From Haloarcula argentinensis DSM 12282 (lineage in GTDB: Archaea; Halobacteriota; Halobacteria; Halobacteriales; Haloarculaceae), in contig AOLX01000014.1 of the NCBI GenBank assembly GCA_000336895.1, positions 160,581 through 224,580 on the forward strand: a stretch of 64,000 nt of DNA, read 5' to 3'. The first letter of the stretch is position 1, and each line of letters opens with the position of its first letter. A program made the translations under genes and the position numbers. Below the pieces are notes generated by a model. The model saw nothing but the letters and a program-made list of their open reading frames with translations, was not told the DNA's origin and did no database searches. This document shows, piece after piece, positions 1 to 8,324 of this stretch.

Positions 1-519
1 GTGTCGGTCGCCTATCGGCGGTCGCCGACGCCGGACGGCGGGCTCGGAACGCCACGGACGCACAGCAACCGACTCGCAACTGTCCTAACGGTCGTCGTCG
101 TGGTCGCCGCAGTCGTGACGATGCCCATTGCGTTCGTCAACCTCGACACCTTGGCATTCCCAACCGGCGCGACCGAATCGCAGTTCGCGGCCGCGACGTT
201 CACCGCGGACCACGTTGACGAGCAGTGGGCGTCCGACCACCCGTTCAGCCGTATCGTCGATTTGTACTATCCGGGCGCGTCCAACGGCACGTACCAGCCG
301 ACCGCCCGATGGCTCGGTGGTGGTGCGGAACCCAACTGCCCGACACTATCGCGGGCGTCGTGGGGAACCACCGGAGCACACCTGTTCCCAGCAAGTAGCG
401 AGAGGACCACGCCCGCGGCGCTGGAGGAGTGGCGCTACGCAAACGACGTGGTGTATGACACACGCGGCCTCGACTCCGTGTACCTCGTTCGGCCCGGTGG
501 GAACCGAACGAGTTGCTGA
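1..519 (+). CDS. C-terminal end of a membrane protein (partial at window edge)
   Basis: The frame is open from the first base, so this is probably the C-terminal part of a larger protein cut by the window edge; the GTG at base 1 need not be the start. It has a basic stretch, one strong membrane segment at about residues 24-46 and then about 125 residues likely outside the cell, with a few Cys and an N-glycosylation sequon (NGT). The ending, with a 'YDTRGLDSVYLV' motif, resembles the ends of large polytopic archaeal membrane proteins of the DUF2206/glycosyltransferase type that close with an 'IYDxGxxxIY' motif. That assignment is a guess; the coding frame itself is likely. It sits 97 nt upstream of an ABC transporter operon. 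Confidence 0.55.
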   Translation: MSVAYRRSPTPDGGLGTPRTHSNRLATVLTVVVVVAAVVTMPIAFVNLDTLAFPTGATESQFAAATFTADHVDEQWASDHPFSRIVDLYYPGASNGTYQPTARWLGGGAEPNCPTLSRASWGTTGAHLFPASSERTTPAALEEWRYANDVVYDTRGLDSVYLVRPGGNRTSC

Positions 520-616
520 CGAGGTGCTGAGCGGACCCGGTTCGATAGTCCCCACCTTCATCGCTCCCGGGTATGTAACCGTGGCATACAATACGGGGCC
601 GGCAGAAAGGCCGACA

Positions 617-1318
617 ATGACTGACCCCGTCCTCGTCGGCTCGGAGCTGTGTGTCACACGACGGGGAACCAAGATTCTCGACGGCGTCTCACTTACGATC
701 GGGTCCGACGCGGCGATGCTCGTTCAGGGCCCTAGCGGGGCCGGCAAATCGACGCTGTTCAACGTCCTCGGACTGCTAGAACCACCGTCTAGCGGTCGGC
801 TGGAGGTCGACGGCCGGGACGCGAGTACCCTGTCCGAACGCCAGCGTGCGAGCCTGCGGCGGACGACGCTCGGGTTCGTCTTTCAGGACTTCCAGCTCAT
901 CGGTGACCTGACAGCCCGCGAGAACGCGTCGCTCCCGCAGGAACACGCGGGCAACCGCGATCCCGACTGGCTGGACACGCTGTTTGAACGGCTGGGCATC
1001 GCTGGGCTCGAACACCAGTACCCAGCGACGCTGAGTGGGGGCGAGAAACAGCGGGTCGCCATCGCACGGGCGCTCGCGAACCGCCCCGAGATCGTCCTCG
1101 CCGACGAACCGACCGGGCAGCTAGACCCGGACACTGCCGAGTCGGTGCTGAACCTCCTGTTCAGCATGAAGGAGTCGACGGAAACCGCCCTCGTCGTCAT
1201 CAGCCACGACCCGCAACTGGCACAGCGGTTCGACGAACGGCTGTTCATCCGCGGCGGCACGCTCGTCTCCGATGCCGCCTCGACGCCAGACGCAAGCCCG
1301 TCCACGGAGACGAACTAA
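617..1318 (+). CDS. ABC transporter ATP-binding protein (LolD/MacB type)
   Basis: ATPase subunit of an ABC transporter, 233 aa, cytoplasmic side of the membrane. Walker A is GPSGAGKST at about residues 40-48, the signature is LSGGEKQR at about 139, Walker B is IVLADEPTG at about 159, and the H-loop His lies in VVISHD. Length and motifs match the LolD/MacB/FtsE class, which powers FtsX-type permeases rather than classical substrate import. The frame is open far upstream but ATG 617 is the only start that leaves a normal N terminus. The stop lies 7 nt before the FtsX-type permease, so the two form one transporter. Substrate is unknown. Confidence 0.93.
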   Translation: MTDPVLVGSELCVTRRGTKILDGVSLTIGSDAAMLVQGPSGAGKSTLFNVLGLLEPPSSGRLEVDGRDASTLSERQRASLRRTTLGFVFQDFQLIGDLTARENASLPQEHAGNRDPDWLDTLFERLGIAGLEHQYPATLSGGEKQRVAIARALANRPEIVLADEPTGQLDPDTAESVLNLLFSMKESTETALVVISHDPQLAQRFDERLFIRGGTLVSDAASTPDASPSTETN

Positions 1319-1325
1319 CGAACCG

Positions 1326-4300
1326 ATGGGATACAGAAACGCCCTCCTGTTTCGTTGGTCCAGACGGGACCGGCTCACCGTCGTCGTCGTCGCCGTGACG
1401 GCCGCGTTTCTCATCGGCACAGTCCTGCTGTTGTTCACTGCGGTCACGTACTCGGAAACGTTCGCCGAGCCGCTTGCGAACTCCGGGACGGTCACCTATC
1501 ACGATGCGGAGAGCGGCCTACCAGAAACCGGTGAAGATGTCACCGTGCTCCCGACAGCGACGGCGACCACAGACGGGACCGACGTTCGTCTCGTCGGTAT
1601 TCCACCCGATACTCCCAGGGTGCTCATCGAAGGGTCGGCTCAGTGGCAGGAGGGGCGATTACCGACGATTCCGGACGGCGTCGACGGTCGGGGACCGGTC
1701 TCCCAGCAGCGGACGCGAACGGTCAGCGGGTCGAACGGCACCGTCTCGCTCACCGTCGTGCCACAGGAGCGGGGAACGACGTTCCTCTCGAATCAGTGGT
1801 ATGCGACGAACGCCTCGACCGCCCAGCGGGTCGGCGTCACCGGCTATTTCGTCATCGACCACAGCCCGAGCGGGACCGGGCTGGGAAGTCTGCCCAGCGA
1901 GGGAGCACCGCTGGTCAGCGCGCTCCTGTACGTCCTCGGCGGACTGGAGCAGGTGCTCTGGGCGCTTGGCATCGCCGCGGCCGCCGGCGGGCTGCTGGTC
2001 CTCATCGTCGTCTACAACGTCACGCGGATGAGCGTCCGCGACCGCCTCGACGCGATACGGGTCATCCGCTCGACCGGCGCGCCGGGGTGGCGTGTGGGAC
2101 TCCTGTTTACGCTCCGCGCTGGCCTCCTCGTGACGACTGGCGTCGTTCTGGGCTACGCCATCGGACTCATTCTGATCAAGGCGCTGGTCAACGTCGCCAT
2201 TTACGTCGGCCTCCCCATCGCGCTTGATGTCACCGTCACCGGCCAGAGCGCCACCGTCGTCGGTACCGTCGCCGGTGTCTTCGTCTTGATGGGGCTGGTC
2301 GCCGGCGCGCTCGCGGCCTATCCGGCGGCGACTCGCCCGCCGGCCTCGCTCGGCAGCCGTCATACGCTGTCTGGCCAGTCCGGACAGTCGACGCTCGCGA
2401 GAGTCCGAAACTGGGTCTCCCCGACGTTCCTGTCGTGGCGCTCGGTCGTCCCGACGGCGGCGACGCTGACCGTCTTCGGCATCACGTTCCTGCTCGTCGT
2501 CTCACTGGCTGGCCTCGCGTCTCCACTCGGCGGCGGGGCGGGTGGCTCCGGGACGATCACCGAAGCCGGCGCGCCCCACCCGCTGAACAGCCGCCTCGAC
2601 GCTGAGTACGCCTCAGCCCTGCGGGCCGACGGGACACCGGCTAGTCCGGAGATAATCTACGCTCAGGTTTCGGACGGGCAGCCGTACATGGCTCACGGGG
2701 CGGAGTACGACGCGTTCGCGAACGTCACCGGGGCCACGCTGGTCGAAGGCAAGCGGCCACAGCGACACGACGAGGCCGTCATCGGGAGCGCCCTCGCGCG
2801 GACGCTCGATGTCGAGGTCGGTGACGAACTGACCGTCAGCGGGAGCGTCAAGCCCGGGTTCCGCCGGGTCACCGTCGTCGGGCGGTACGACGCCCCAAGA
2901 ACGCTCGATGACCTGCTCATTCTCCCACTTGACTCCGCGGCCGATCTGGCGACCGGGCAAGGACAGGTCCACATGATCCGCGTGAAAGGGTCGGTATCAG
3001 GGATCAGCGACGCCGACGGTGTCGCGGCCAACCGGTCGGGCGCTGTCGTGACGGGGCTATCGGGTCCGAGACGCGTCACGAAAGGTGACACAGTCAACCT
3101 CACCGTCGCCGTCCGAAACGTCGGCAACGAGCGTGCAGACCGGGAAGTCACCGTCCGGTATCGCGGCGACCAGCGGACGACGACGGTGGCTGTCCCGCCG
3201 GGACAGGAACGGACCGGCGCTGTCTCATTTCCCGCGTCGGAGCTTGGAACCACAAACGCAACCGCCGGGGAGTACACTCATTCAGTGACTGTCGTCTCGC
3301 CGAACGCAATCGAGATTCCGAGCCAGTTGCCGTCACAGGCCCCGCCCGGGTCGGGACTCTCCGTCCCTGTCGTCACAAAAACTGGCGAGCGCGTTTCGAA
3401 CGCCACCGTCACGGTGAACGGGCCGTCGCTCAGAACCGGATCGAGCGGTGTCGCCGTCGTTCCTCTGCCACGCGAGCCCGGGAACTACACGATAACAGCT
3501 CGTTCGGGTGACCAGACGGCGACACACGACATCCAGATCGTCCGTGGTACCGAGCGGGAACTGTACGGGGAGTTGTCGATCTCGCCGTCTTCGGGGTCAG
3601 TCCTGACGACGCCAACCCTCAGGATCGGACTCGCAAACCCCTGGCAGGAACCTATCACCCGCGACGTGCGCGTCGTCGGTCCCGGCGTCTCCCGGAACCG
3701 GACCGTCTATATGCCGCCGGGAAACGTCACGCAAACGCGGTTCTCTCCGGACGGCGGACGAGGCCAGCCCGGAACGTACACCTATCGAGTGACGGCCAAC
3801 GGGACCACCCTCACCACGGCGGACTACGAGGTGACCGGTGATCGCCGGCTGGCATCCGCAGTGGCAAGCAGTGGGTCGTATGCGTCCGGAACGCCGATCG
3901 AGCGCTCCGTCGAGGGCGTGTTTGGGAACGTCCAGTTGATTCTCGGCGTCCTTGTCGTTCTCTCGGCGCTGAGTACCGTCGGCAGTACCACGGCGACGTT
4001 CGCACAGGGAGTCCACGCGCGTCGGCAGGCGATTGGCATCCACCGCTCGACCGGTGCGACGCAGTGGCGGGTCCTGCGGACGATCCTGGCCGACATCGCT
4101 CGTATCGCGATTCCGGCGACTGGGCTCGCGCTCGGCCTGTCGGTCGCCGCGTTACAGTTGCTGGAGCGGGCTGGCTGGCTGGTCTTCTTCGGCTTCCGCC
4201 TCTCCGCGCGGACGCCGCCGGCGATCCTCGCAGCGATATTCCTCGGCGGCGTCTCGCTCGCCCTATTCGGTGCCCTCGTCGCAACGGTTCCCTATCTGAC

Positions 4301-4391
4301 GGCCTCGCCGGTTTCGTTGCTCCCGAGTGGTGACCGAACGCGGACGCCCGATGCCGAGTCGGTCGACGAGAGACAGCCTAGCGACGACTGA
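1326..4391 (+). CDS. ABC transporter permease with two FtsX domains and an Ig/CARDB-like extracellular insert
   Basis: Membrane partner of the preceding ATPase, 1021 aa. A first FtsX-type core has one TM at about 18-41, a small outer domain, and TMs at about 209-232, 257-295 and 305-335. A further TM at about 370-398 leads into a large outer region (about 400-860), and a second FtsX core has TMs at about 867-890, 920-945 and 962-992. The outer region contains a MacB-like periplasmic domain and, from about residue 575, beta-rich repeats of the CARDB/invasin type (motif VRNVGNERADREVTV) with several N-glycosylation sequons. FtsX permeases normally lack such repeats. Both cores carry the conserved RSTGA coupling motif. 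ATG 1326 was chosen because the longer frame runs into the ATPase gene. Possible roles are lipoprotein or peptide handling or cell-surface remodelling. Confidence 0.9.
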   Translation: MGYRNALLFRWSRRDRLTVVVVAVTAAFLIGTVLLLFTAVTYSETFAEPLANSGTVTYHDAESGLPETGEDVTVLPTATATTDGTDVRLVGIPPDTPRVLIEGSAQWQEGRLPTIPDGVDGRGPVSQQRTRTVSGSNGTVSLTVVPQERGTTFLSNQWYATNASTAQRVGVTGYFVIDHSPSGTGLGSLPSEGAPLVSALLYVLGGLEQVLWALGIAAAAGGLLVLIVVYNVTRMSVRDRLDAIRVIRSTGAPGWRVGLLFTLRAGLLVTTGVVLGYAIGLILIKALVNVAIYVGLPIALDVTVTGQSATVVGTVAGVFVLMGLVAGALAAYPAATRPPASLGSRHTLSGQSGQSTLARVRNWVSPTFLSWRSVVPTAATLTVFGITFLLVVSLAGLASPLGGGAGGSGTITEAGAPHPLNSRLDAEYASALRADGTPASPEIIYAQVSDGQPYMAHGAEYDAFANVTGATLVEGKRPQRHDEAVIGSALARTLDVEVGDELTVSGSVKPGFRRVTVVGRYDAPRTLDDLLILPLDSAADLATGQGQVHMIRVKGSVSGISDADGVAANRSGAVVTGLSGPRRVTKGDTVNLTVAVRNVGNERADREVTVRYRGDQRTTTVAVPPGQERTGAVSFPASELGTTNATAGEYTHSVTVVSPNAIEIPSQLPSQAPPGSGLSVPVVTKTGERVSNATVTVNGPSLRTGSSGVAVVPLPREPGNYTITARSGDQTATHDIQIVRGTERELYGELSISPSSGSVLTTPTLRIGLANPWQEPITRDVRVVGPGVSRNRTVYMPPGNVTQTRFSPDGGRGQPGTYTYRVTANGTTLTTADYEVTGDRRLASAVASSGSYASGTPIERSVEGVFGNVQLILGVLVVLSALSTVGSTTATFAQGVHARRQAIGIHRSTGATQWRVLRTILADIARIAIPATGLALGLSVAALQLLERAGWLVFFGFRLSARTPPAILAAIFLGGVSLALFGALVATVPYLTASPVSLLPSGDRTRTPDAESVDERQPSDD

Positions 4392-4480
4392 GCCGAACTG
4401 CTAGGATAGTCGTTACCCCGTGGCTCGGTCAGCAGCCGTCGGTCGGAACTTTGACTGTCTACCGACAAGAACGCCGTAGC

Positions 4481-4756
4481 ATGGCGACCCGACAGCGCCA
4501 GCAGTTCATCTACGGGCATCTCGCGTGGGTGCTTGGTACCATCCTCGTGTTGACCCTCCTGGATGCGCTGACGCTGGAGCTGTTTTTCGTTGTCTCGCTG
4601 ATCGGGTTTCTCGTTACGGTCGAACTGGTTGCACCGCAGGCCGTGTCGCCGCGCTGGCGACGGCGGCTCTGGTGGCTCATCGGGCTCGGACTGGTGGGCT
4701 TTGCCTACGTGGTCATCAAACGGATCCTCGAGATTCTACCGCCGGGGCTGATCTGA
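4481..4756 (+). CDS. small membrane protein, first gene of the DUF4350-MoxR unit
   Basis: 91 aa protein with two to three hydrophobic segments (about 12-28, 30-48 and 64-82), a basic cluster between the last two and no catalytic motif. Its TGA stop overlaps the ATG of the next gene (TGATG), so translation is coupled to the DUF4350 protein. Haloarchaeal MoxR/DUF58 clusters usually contain one small TM protein in this position, and I infer it is that component. A TTG 30 nt upstream is in frame, but ATG 4481 gives the natural N terminus. Confidence 0.75.
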   Translation: MATRQRQQFIYGHLAWVLGTILVLTLLDALTLELFFVVSLIGFLVTVELVAPQAVSPRWRRRLWWLIGLGLVGFAYVVIKRILEILPPGLI

Positions 4757-5850
4757 TGGCGCTGACACCGCTCTCTGAGGACTCCCGGTTGCCGTCGCTC
4801 ACTCTCCCGCAGCTCCTGCTGGCCGCCTACACCGCCCTCACGGTCATCGCACTCGTCTACGCCGCGAGTACGTCTTCAGCAGCGTTCGGTGCGTACAACT
4901 CCCAGTGGGACGGGGCAGGTGAACTCCGAGGCGTCGCAGCTGATGCCGGTGCAAACGTGACTGTCGGAACGAACGTGAGTCAGTATCCGACGAGTGGCGC
5001 GGACGGCACCGTTGCGGTCGTTCTCTCGCCGGCAGAGCCGTACTCGTCGAGCGAGCGCACACGGATTGCGGAGTTCGTCCGGGGCGGCGGGACACTCGTC
5101 GTCGCCGAGGATTACCGCCCACACGGAAATGAGCTGCTTGCTGCTGTCGGTGCAGACGCACGCTTCGACGGCCGCCCGGTGTACGACAACCGGAACTACT
5201 ACCGGAACTCTTCGCTCCCGGAAGCGACGCCTGCCGGCGACTATCCGGAGACGACCGGCGTCGATACTGTCGTCCTCAACTACGCGACGACTGTCAGAGC
5301 CGGCAACGCGACGACACTCGTCAACACCTCCGAGTATGCCTACCTCGACAGCAACGGGAACGCCAACCTTGACGGTGAGGAGCAGTTAGCGTCTCGACCC
5401 GTCGTCACGAGCGAATCGGTCGGCGACGGTCGAGTTATCGCCGTCAGTGATCCGAGCATCTTCGTGAACGCGATGCTTGAACGTGGTGACAACCGACGGT
5501 TCGTCCAGAACATCGTCACCAATCACGACACGGCCCTACTGGATTATTCACACGCCAGTAGTGTTCCGCCAGTGGCCGCTGCCGTCCTCGCCGTGCAGCG
5601 GTCGGACGTGCTGTTGCTGTTCTGTGGCGTCGTGCTGGTCGGGGCGCTGCTCGCGTACGACCGCCGTCTCGACGAGTATCTACGGGATCGACTCCGGGAA
5701 TACAGGGGCCACGAGGTTGACCCGCATCTCTCCCGAGACGGCGTTGAGAAGTATCTTAGGGCCCGTCATCCAGACTGGGGAACCGCACAAGTACAGCGAG
5801 TAACGGAAGCCATTATTAAACAGCGGTCCGAACGTCAACGCAATGACTGA
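4756..5850 (+). CDS. DUF4350 domain membrane protein
   Basis: 364 aa. One TM near the N terminus (about 17-38), a soluble alpha/beta domain outside the membrane (about 45-275) and a second TM at about 278-302, followed by a cytoplasmic tail of about 60 residues. The outer domain contains the pattern VVLSPAEPYSSSE, then RGGGTLVVAEDY, typical of DUF4350 (a glutamine-amidotransferase-like fold without obvious catalytic Cys). The start overlaps the upstream stop by one base, and the stop overlaps the MoxR start by 8 nt, so all three are translationally coupled. DUF4350 proteins commonly sit with MoxR ATPases and DUF58 proteins; the molecular role is unknown. Confidence 0.88.
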   Translation: MALTPLSEDSRLPSLTLPQLLLAAYTALTVIALVYAASTSSAAFGAYNSQWDGAGELRGVAADAGANVTVGTNVSQYPTSGADGTVAVVLSPAEPYSSSERTRIAEFVRGGGTLVVAEDYRPHGNELLAAVGADARFDGRPVYDNRNYYRNSSLPEATPAGDYPETTGVDTVVLNYATTVRAGNATTLVNTSEYAYLDSNGNANLDGEEQLASRPVVTSESVGDGRVIAVSDPSIFVNAMLERGDNRRFVQNIVTNHDTALLDYSHASSVPPVAAAVLAVQRSDVLLLFCGVVLVGALLAYDRRLDEYLRDRLREYRGHEVDPHLSRDGVEKYLRARHPDWGTAQVQRVTEAIIKQRSERQRND

Positions 5851-6853
5851 TCCGTCGGTGCTGTACGACCGTCTCAAGGAGGAGACGGAGACAGTTCTTA
5901 TCGGTAACGAGCAGGTCCTTCGTCATATTACTGTCGCCATGCTTACACGCGGTCATGTGCTTCTGGAGGGAGTCCCCGGTGTCGCGAAAACGACGATTGC
6001 CACGCTCGTCGCCAACGGGACGGATCTCCAGCACTCTCGGGTCCAGATGACGCCCGACCTCCTCCCTGCGGATATCACCGGAACGACGGTGTACCACCAG
6101 CAAAACGGCGAGTTCGAACTGCAGAAAGGCCCAGTGTTTACGAATCTGGTCATCGCCGACGAGATCAACCGTGCCCCGCCGAAAACACAGAGTGCACTCC
6201 TCGAAGCGATGCAAGAGGAACAGGTTTCCATTGAAGGGACGACGCTCGAACTCCCGACGCCGTTTACCGTCGTTGCGACGATGAACCCCTTGGAGATGGA
6301 GGGGACATTCAAACTCCCGGAGGCCCAGCGCGACCGGTTCCAGATGAAACTCGTCACTGAGATTCCCAACTCCGAGGAGGAGCGTGCCATACTCGACCAG
6401 TTCGACACGAACCCGACGCTTGACGCGGACTCTATCTCGCAGGTTATCTCCCGGAAGGAACTTTTGGACGCCCGGTCGGTGGTCCCTGAGACACACATCG
6501 AAGACAGCATCAAGGAGTACATTCTCGCCATCGTGGGCGCGACGCGGGACCATCGAAACGTCGTTCACGGGGCCTCACCCCGAGCGACAATCGCCCTGCA
6601 GAATACGGCCAAAGCAGTTGCTCGTCTGAACGGCCGGGAGTACGTCATTCCGGACGACGTCAAAGAGATGGCGCTCCCGGTGTTGCGGCATCGTCTCATT
6701 ATGAACAGCGATGCCGAACTAAGCCAGATCGGTCCCGTAGCGGTTATCGAAGAAATCCTCCAATCGATTTCGCCGCCCGGGTCCGACACCGACCACAGTA
6801 CGGGTGTCGAGAAAGCGGTTGGCGACGGCGGGACGAAACGGGAATTCGAGTAG
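5843..6853 (+). CDS. MoxR family AAA+ ATPase
   Basis: 336 aa cytoplasmic AAA+ ATPase of the MoxR group. Walker A is GVPGVAKTT at about 51-59, Walker B is VIADEINR at about 103-110, sensor-1 region is ATMNP at about 152-156, and PEAQRDRF is the arginine-finger segment. MoxR proteins act as chaperones that insert cofactors or assemble complexes with a VWA- or DUF58-type partner. The likely partner, a DUF58 protein, is encoded on the other strand in a convergent operon, an unusual split. The gene starts within the end of the DUF4350 gene. The C terminus after about residue 310 is a charged, variable tail. Confidence 0.95.
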   Translation: MTDPSVLYDRLKEETETVLIGNEQVLRHITVAMLTRGHVLLEGVPGVAKTTIATLVANGTDLQHSRVQMTPDLLPADITGTTVYHQQNGEFELQKGPVFTNLVIADEINRAPPKTQSALLEAMQEEQVSIEGTTLELPTPFTVVATMNPLEMEGTFKLPEAQRDRFQMKLVTEIPNSEEERAILDQFDTNPTLDADSISQVISRKELLDARSVVPETHIEDSIKEYILAIVGATRDHRNVVHGASPRATIALQNTAKAVARLNGREYVIPDDVKEMALPVLRHRLIMNSDAELSQIGPVAVIEEILQSISPPGSDTDHSTGVEKAVGDGGTKREFE

Positions 6854-6867
6854 CGACCGGACTGACG

Positions 6868-7824
6868 TCAGCTGTTTTCCGGGGCTGGTCTCGTCTCTCG
6901 TTCTCGGGCCGCCACGCCATCGGACTGCGCCGATGGTTGTTCGAGTGTATCCCACGAAACGGTCACGACACCGCTGAACCGGTCGTCGTCGCGCGTATCG
7001 ACAGTGACGGATCGGTCAAGGCCCGTGGCAAACCCTACCGCAAGCAGGGACACCACTGGGTGATCTAGTTGGTGAATGTCGCCGAACGCAGGATTGTCGA
7101 TGGCAATAGAAGCGGTTCGGTTCTCGGCACCGATTTCGATTGTCGTGTCATCGACGAGTTCGAACTGCTCGGTCAGGGCTGCAGTCAGTTGTGCTGCTAT
7201 TGCATCGGGGTCGCTACCGAATTCGCCCGACATCGTTTGCTCGAACTCGGTGTATAGACGATCTCCAGTCGGGGGAAGCGATATGCCCTGCTCCGCCTCG
7301 GCACCGCTCGTAACGAACAGTTCTCCCAACTGCTCTGGATCGGGAACCGCGTACTCGACGTGCTGGGGGACGAACAGACGCGCATTCGTCTCTGGACGGG
7401 ATGCCATGGGGACATACACCGTCTCGGTCTGGAGTTCCAGTTCGCTGACGAGGTGCTGTTCGACATCGGCCAGCGTGTCGAACACCGTGTCACTGACCGA
7501 CGCCGAGACGAACCGCTCGGGAGTGAGATAGAACGTGACGATACCGGCGAACACACCGGTTCCAGCGAACGCGACGAAGATCGTCTGCAAGGCTGGAAAG
7601 AGGAACGCCGCTATGAGTGATAGTCCACCGACCGCAAAGAAGCCCACTGCGGTCCGTCTGAACGTTGCCCGCTTCGCATGCGCGTAGGAGTTGCGCAACC
7701 GGCGGTTCTCCTCCCGTAACACTTCCATCTCCGCTTCGAGTGTCTGGCGGTCCCGTACAATATCCGTCTGTTGGGTGCTGTCATCACCTGATGCATCCGG
7801 TTGCGTAGACTCGGGTTGGCTCAT
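6868..7824 (-). CDS. DUF7982-like membrane protein with N-terminal coiled coil
   Basis: 318 aa. A disordered acidic start is followed by a coiled coil (about 25-50, heptads of Leu and Glu), two adjacent TMs at about 58-78 and 83-102 and a soluble domain to the end. I recognise this as the small haloarchaeal family that follows DUF58 genes (DUF7982 in current nomenclature, from memory). Its ATG overlaps the stop of the preceding membrane-protein gene (ATGA), making it the last gene of a three-gene minus-strand operon. Its stop is 14 nt from the convergent MoxR stop. Function unknown; presumably part of the same membrane complex. Confidence 0.8.
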   Translation of the reverse strand: MSQPESTQPDASGDDSTQQTDIVRDRQTLEAEMEVLREENRRLRNSYAHAKRATFRRTAVGFFAVGGLSLIAAFLFPALQTIFVAFAGTGVFAGIVTFYLTPERFVSASVSDTVFDTLADVEQHLVSELELQTETVYVPMASRPETNARLFVPQHVEYAVPDPEQLGELFVTSGAEAEQGISLPPTGDRLYTEFEQTMSGEFGSDPDAIAAQLTAALTEQFELVDDTTIEIGAENRTASIAIDNPAFGDIHQLDHPVVSLLAVGFATGLDRSVTVDTRDDDRFSGVVTVSWDTLEQPSAQSDGVAARERETRPAPENS

Positions 7825-8324
7825 AGGAAATCACGATCCGAAGCTGCGTTTTCAGTCACGATGTCGAGTTCTATCAGCAGATAGCGATGGAAGAGATAGC
7901 CGACGATGGCAATACCGACGACCAGGGCGGACCCGGCTCTGAGGGGGGCCACGTTCCAGCGCCAGAGCGACAGCCAGACGAGACTGCCGAGCAGTGGAAC
8001 GACAAGTGCGACGAGGCTGCCGGCGACTCGGCTATCTGGCGTCTCGATAGTTACCGAAAGCAATGCAAGGAACAGGCCGCCTTCGACAAGGACGAGCGGT
8101 AGCAGTGATGATGTATCGACTGTGACGAGTGCTATCTGTCCAAGCACGACCGCGAGAACGGGTGTTCCGGACAGGTAGAGACCGCCGAGGACAACACCGA
8201 CGAAACCAAGCCATACCGGCCCGCCCCAGACGAGTCCACCTGTGGCTACGACGATGCCTAGCAGGCCGAGCACGGTGGGCAGTGATCGGAGCAAGCGTGC
8301 CCTCGTTTCCAGTGCGACGCTCAT
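7821..8324 (-). CDS. polytopic membrane protein between DUF58 and DUF7982 genes
   Basis: 167 aa, almost entirely hydrophobic with about five or six predicted TMs, a basic N terminus (METRARLL-like) and a short acidic C-terminal tail. It overlaps both neighbours by four bases (ATGA at each end), so expression is tightly coupled to the DUF58 and DUF7982 proteins. The position matches the DUF7519-type membrane proteins of haloarchaeal MoxR clusters, but the sequence is too generic to be sure. Probably a membrane scaffold; no enzymatic motif is visible. Confidence 0.75.
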   Translation of the reverse strand: MSVALETRARLLRSLPTVLGLLGIVVATGGLVWGGPVWLGFVGVVLGGLYLSGTPVLAVVLGQIALVTVDTSSLLPLVLVEGGLFLALLSVTIETPDSRVAGSLVALVVPLLGSLVWLSLWRWNVAPLRAGSALVVGIAIVGYLFHRYLLIELDIVTENAASDRDFL

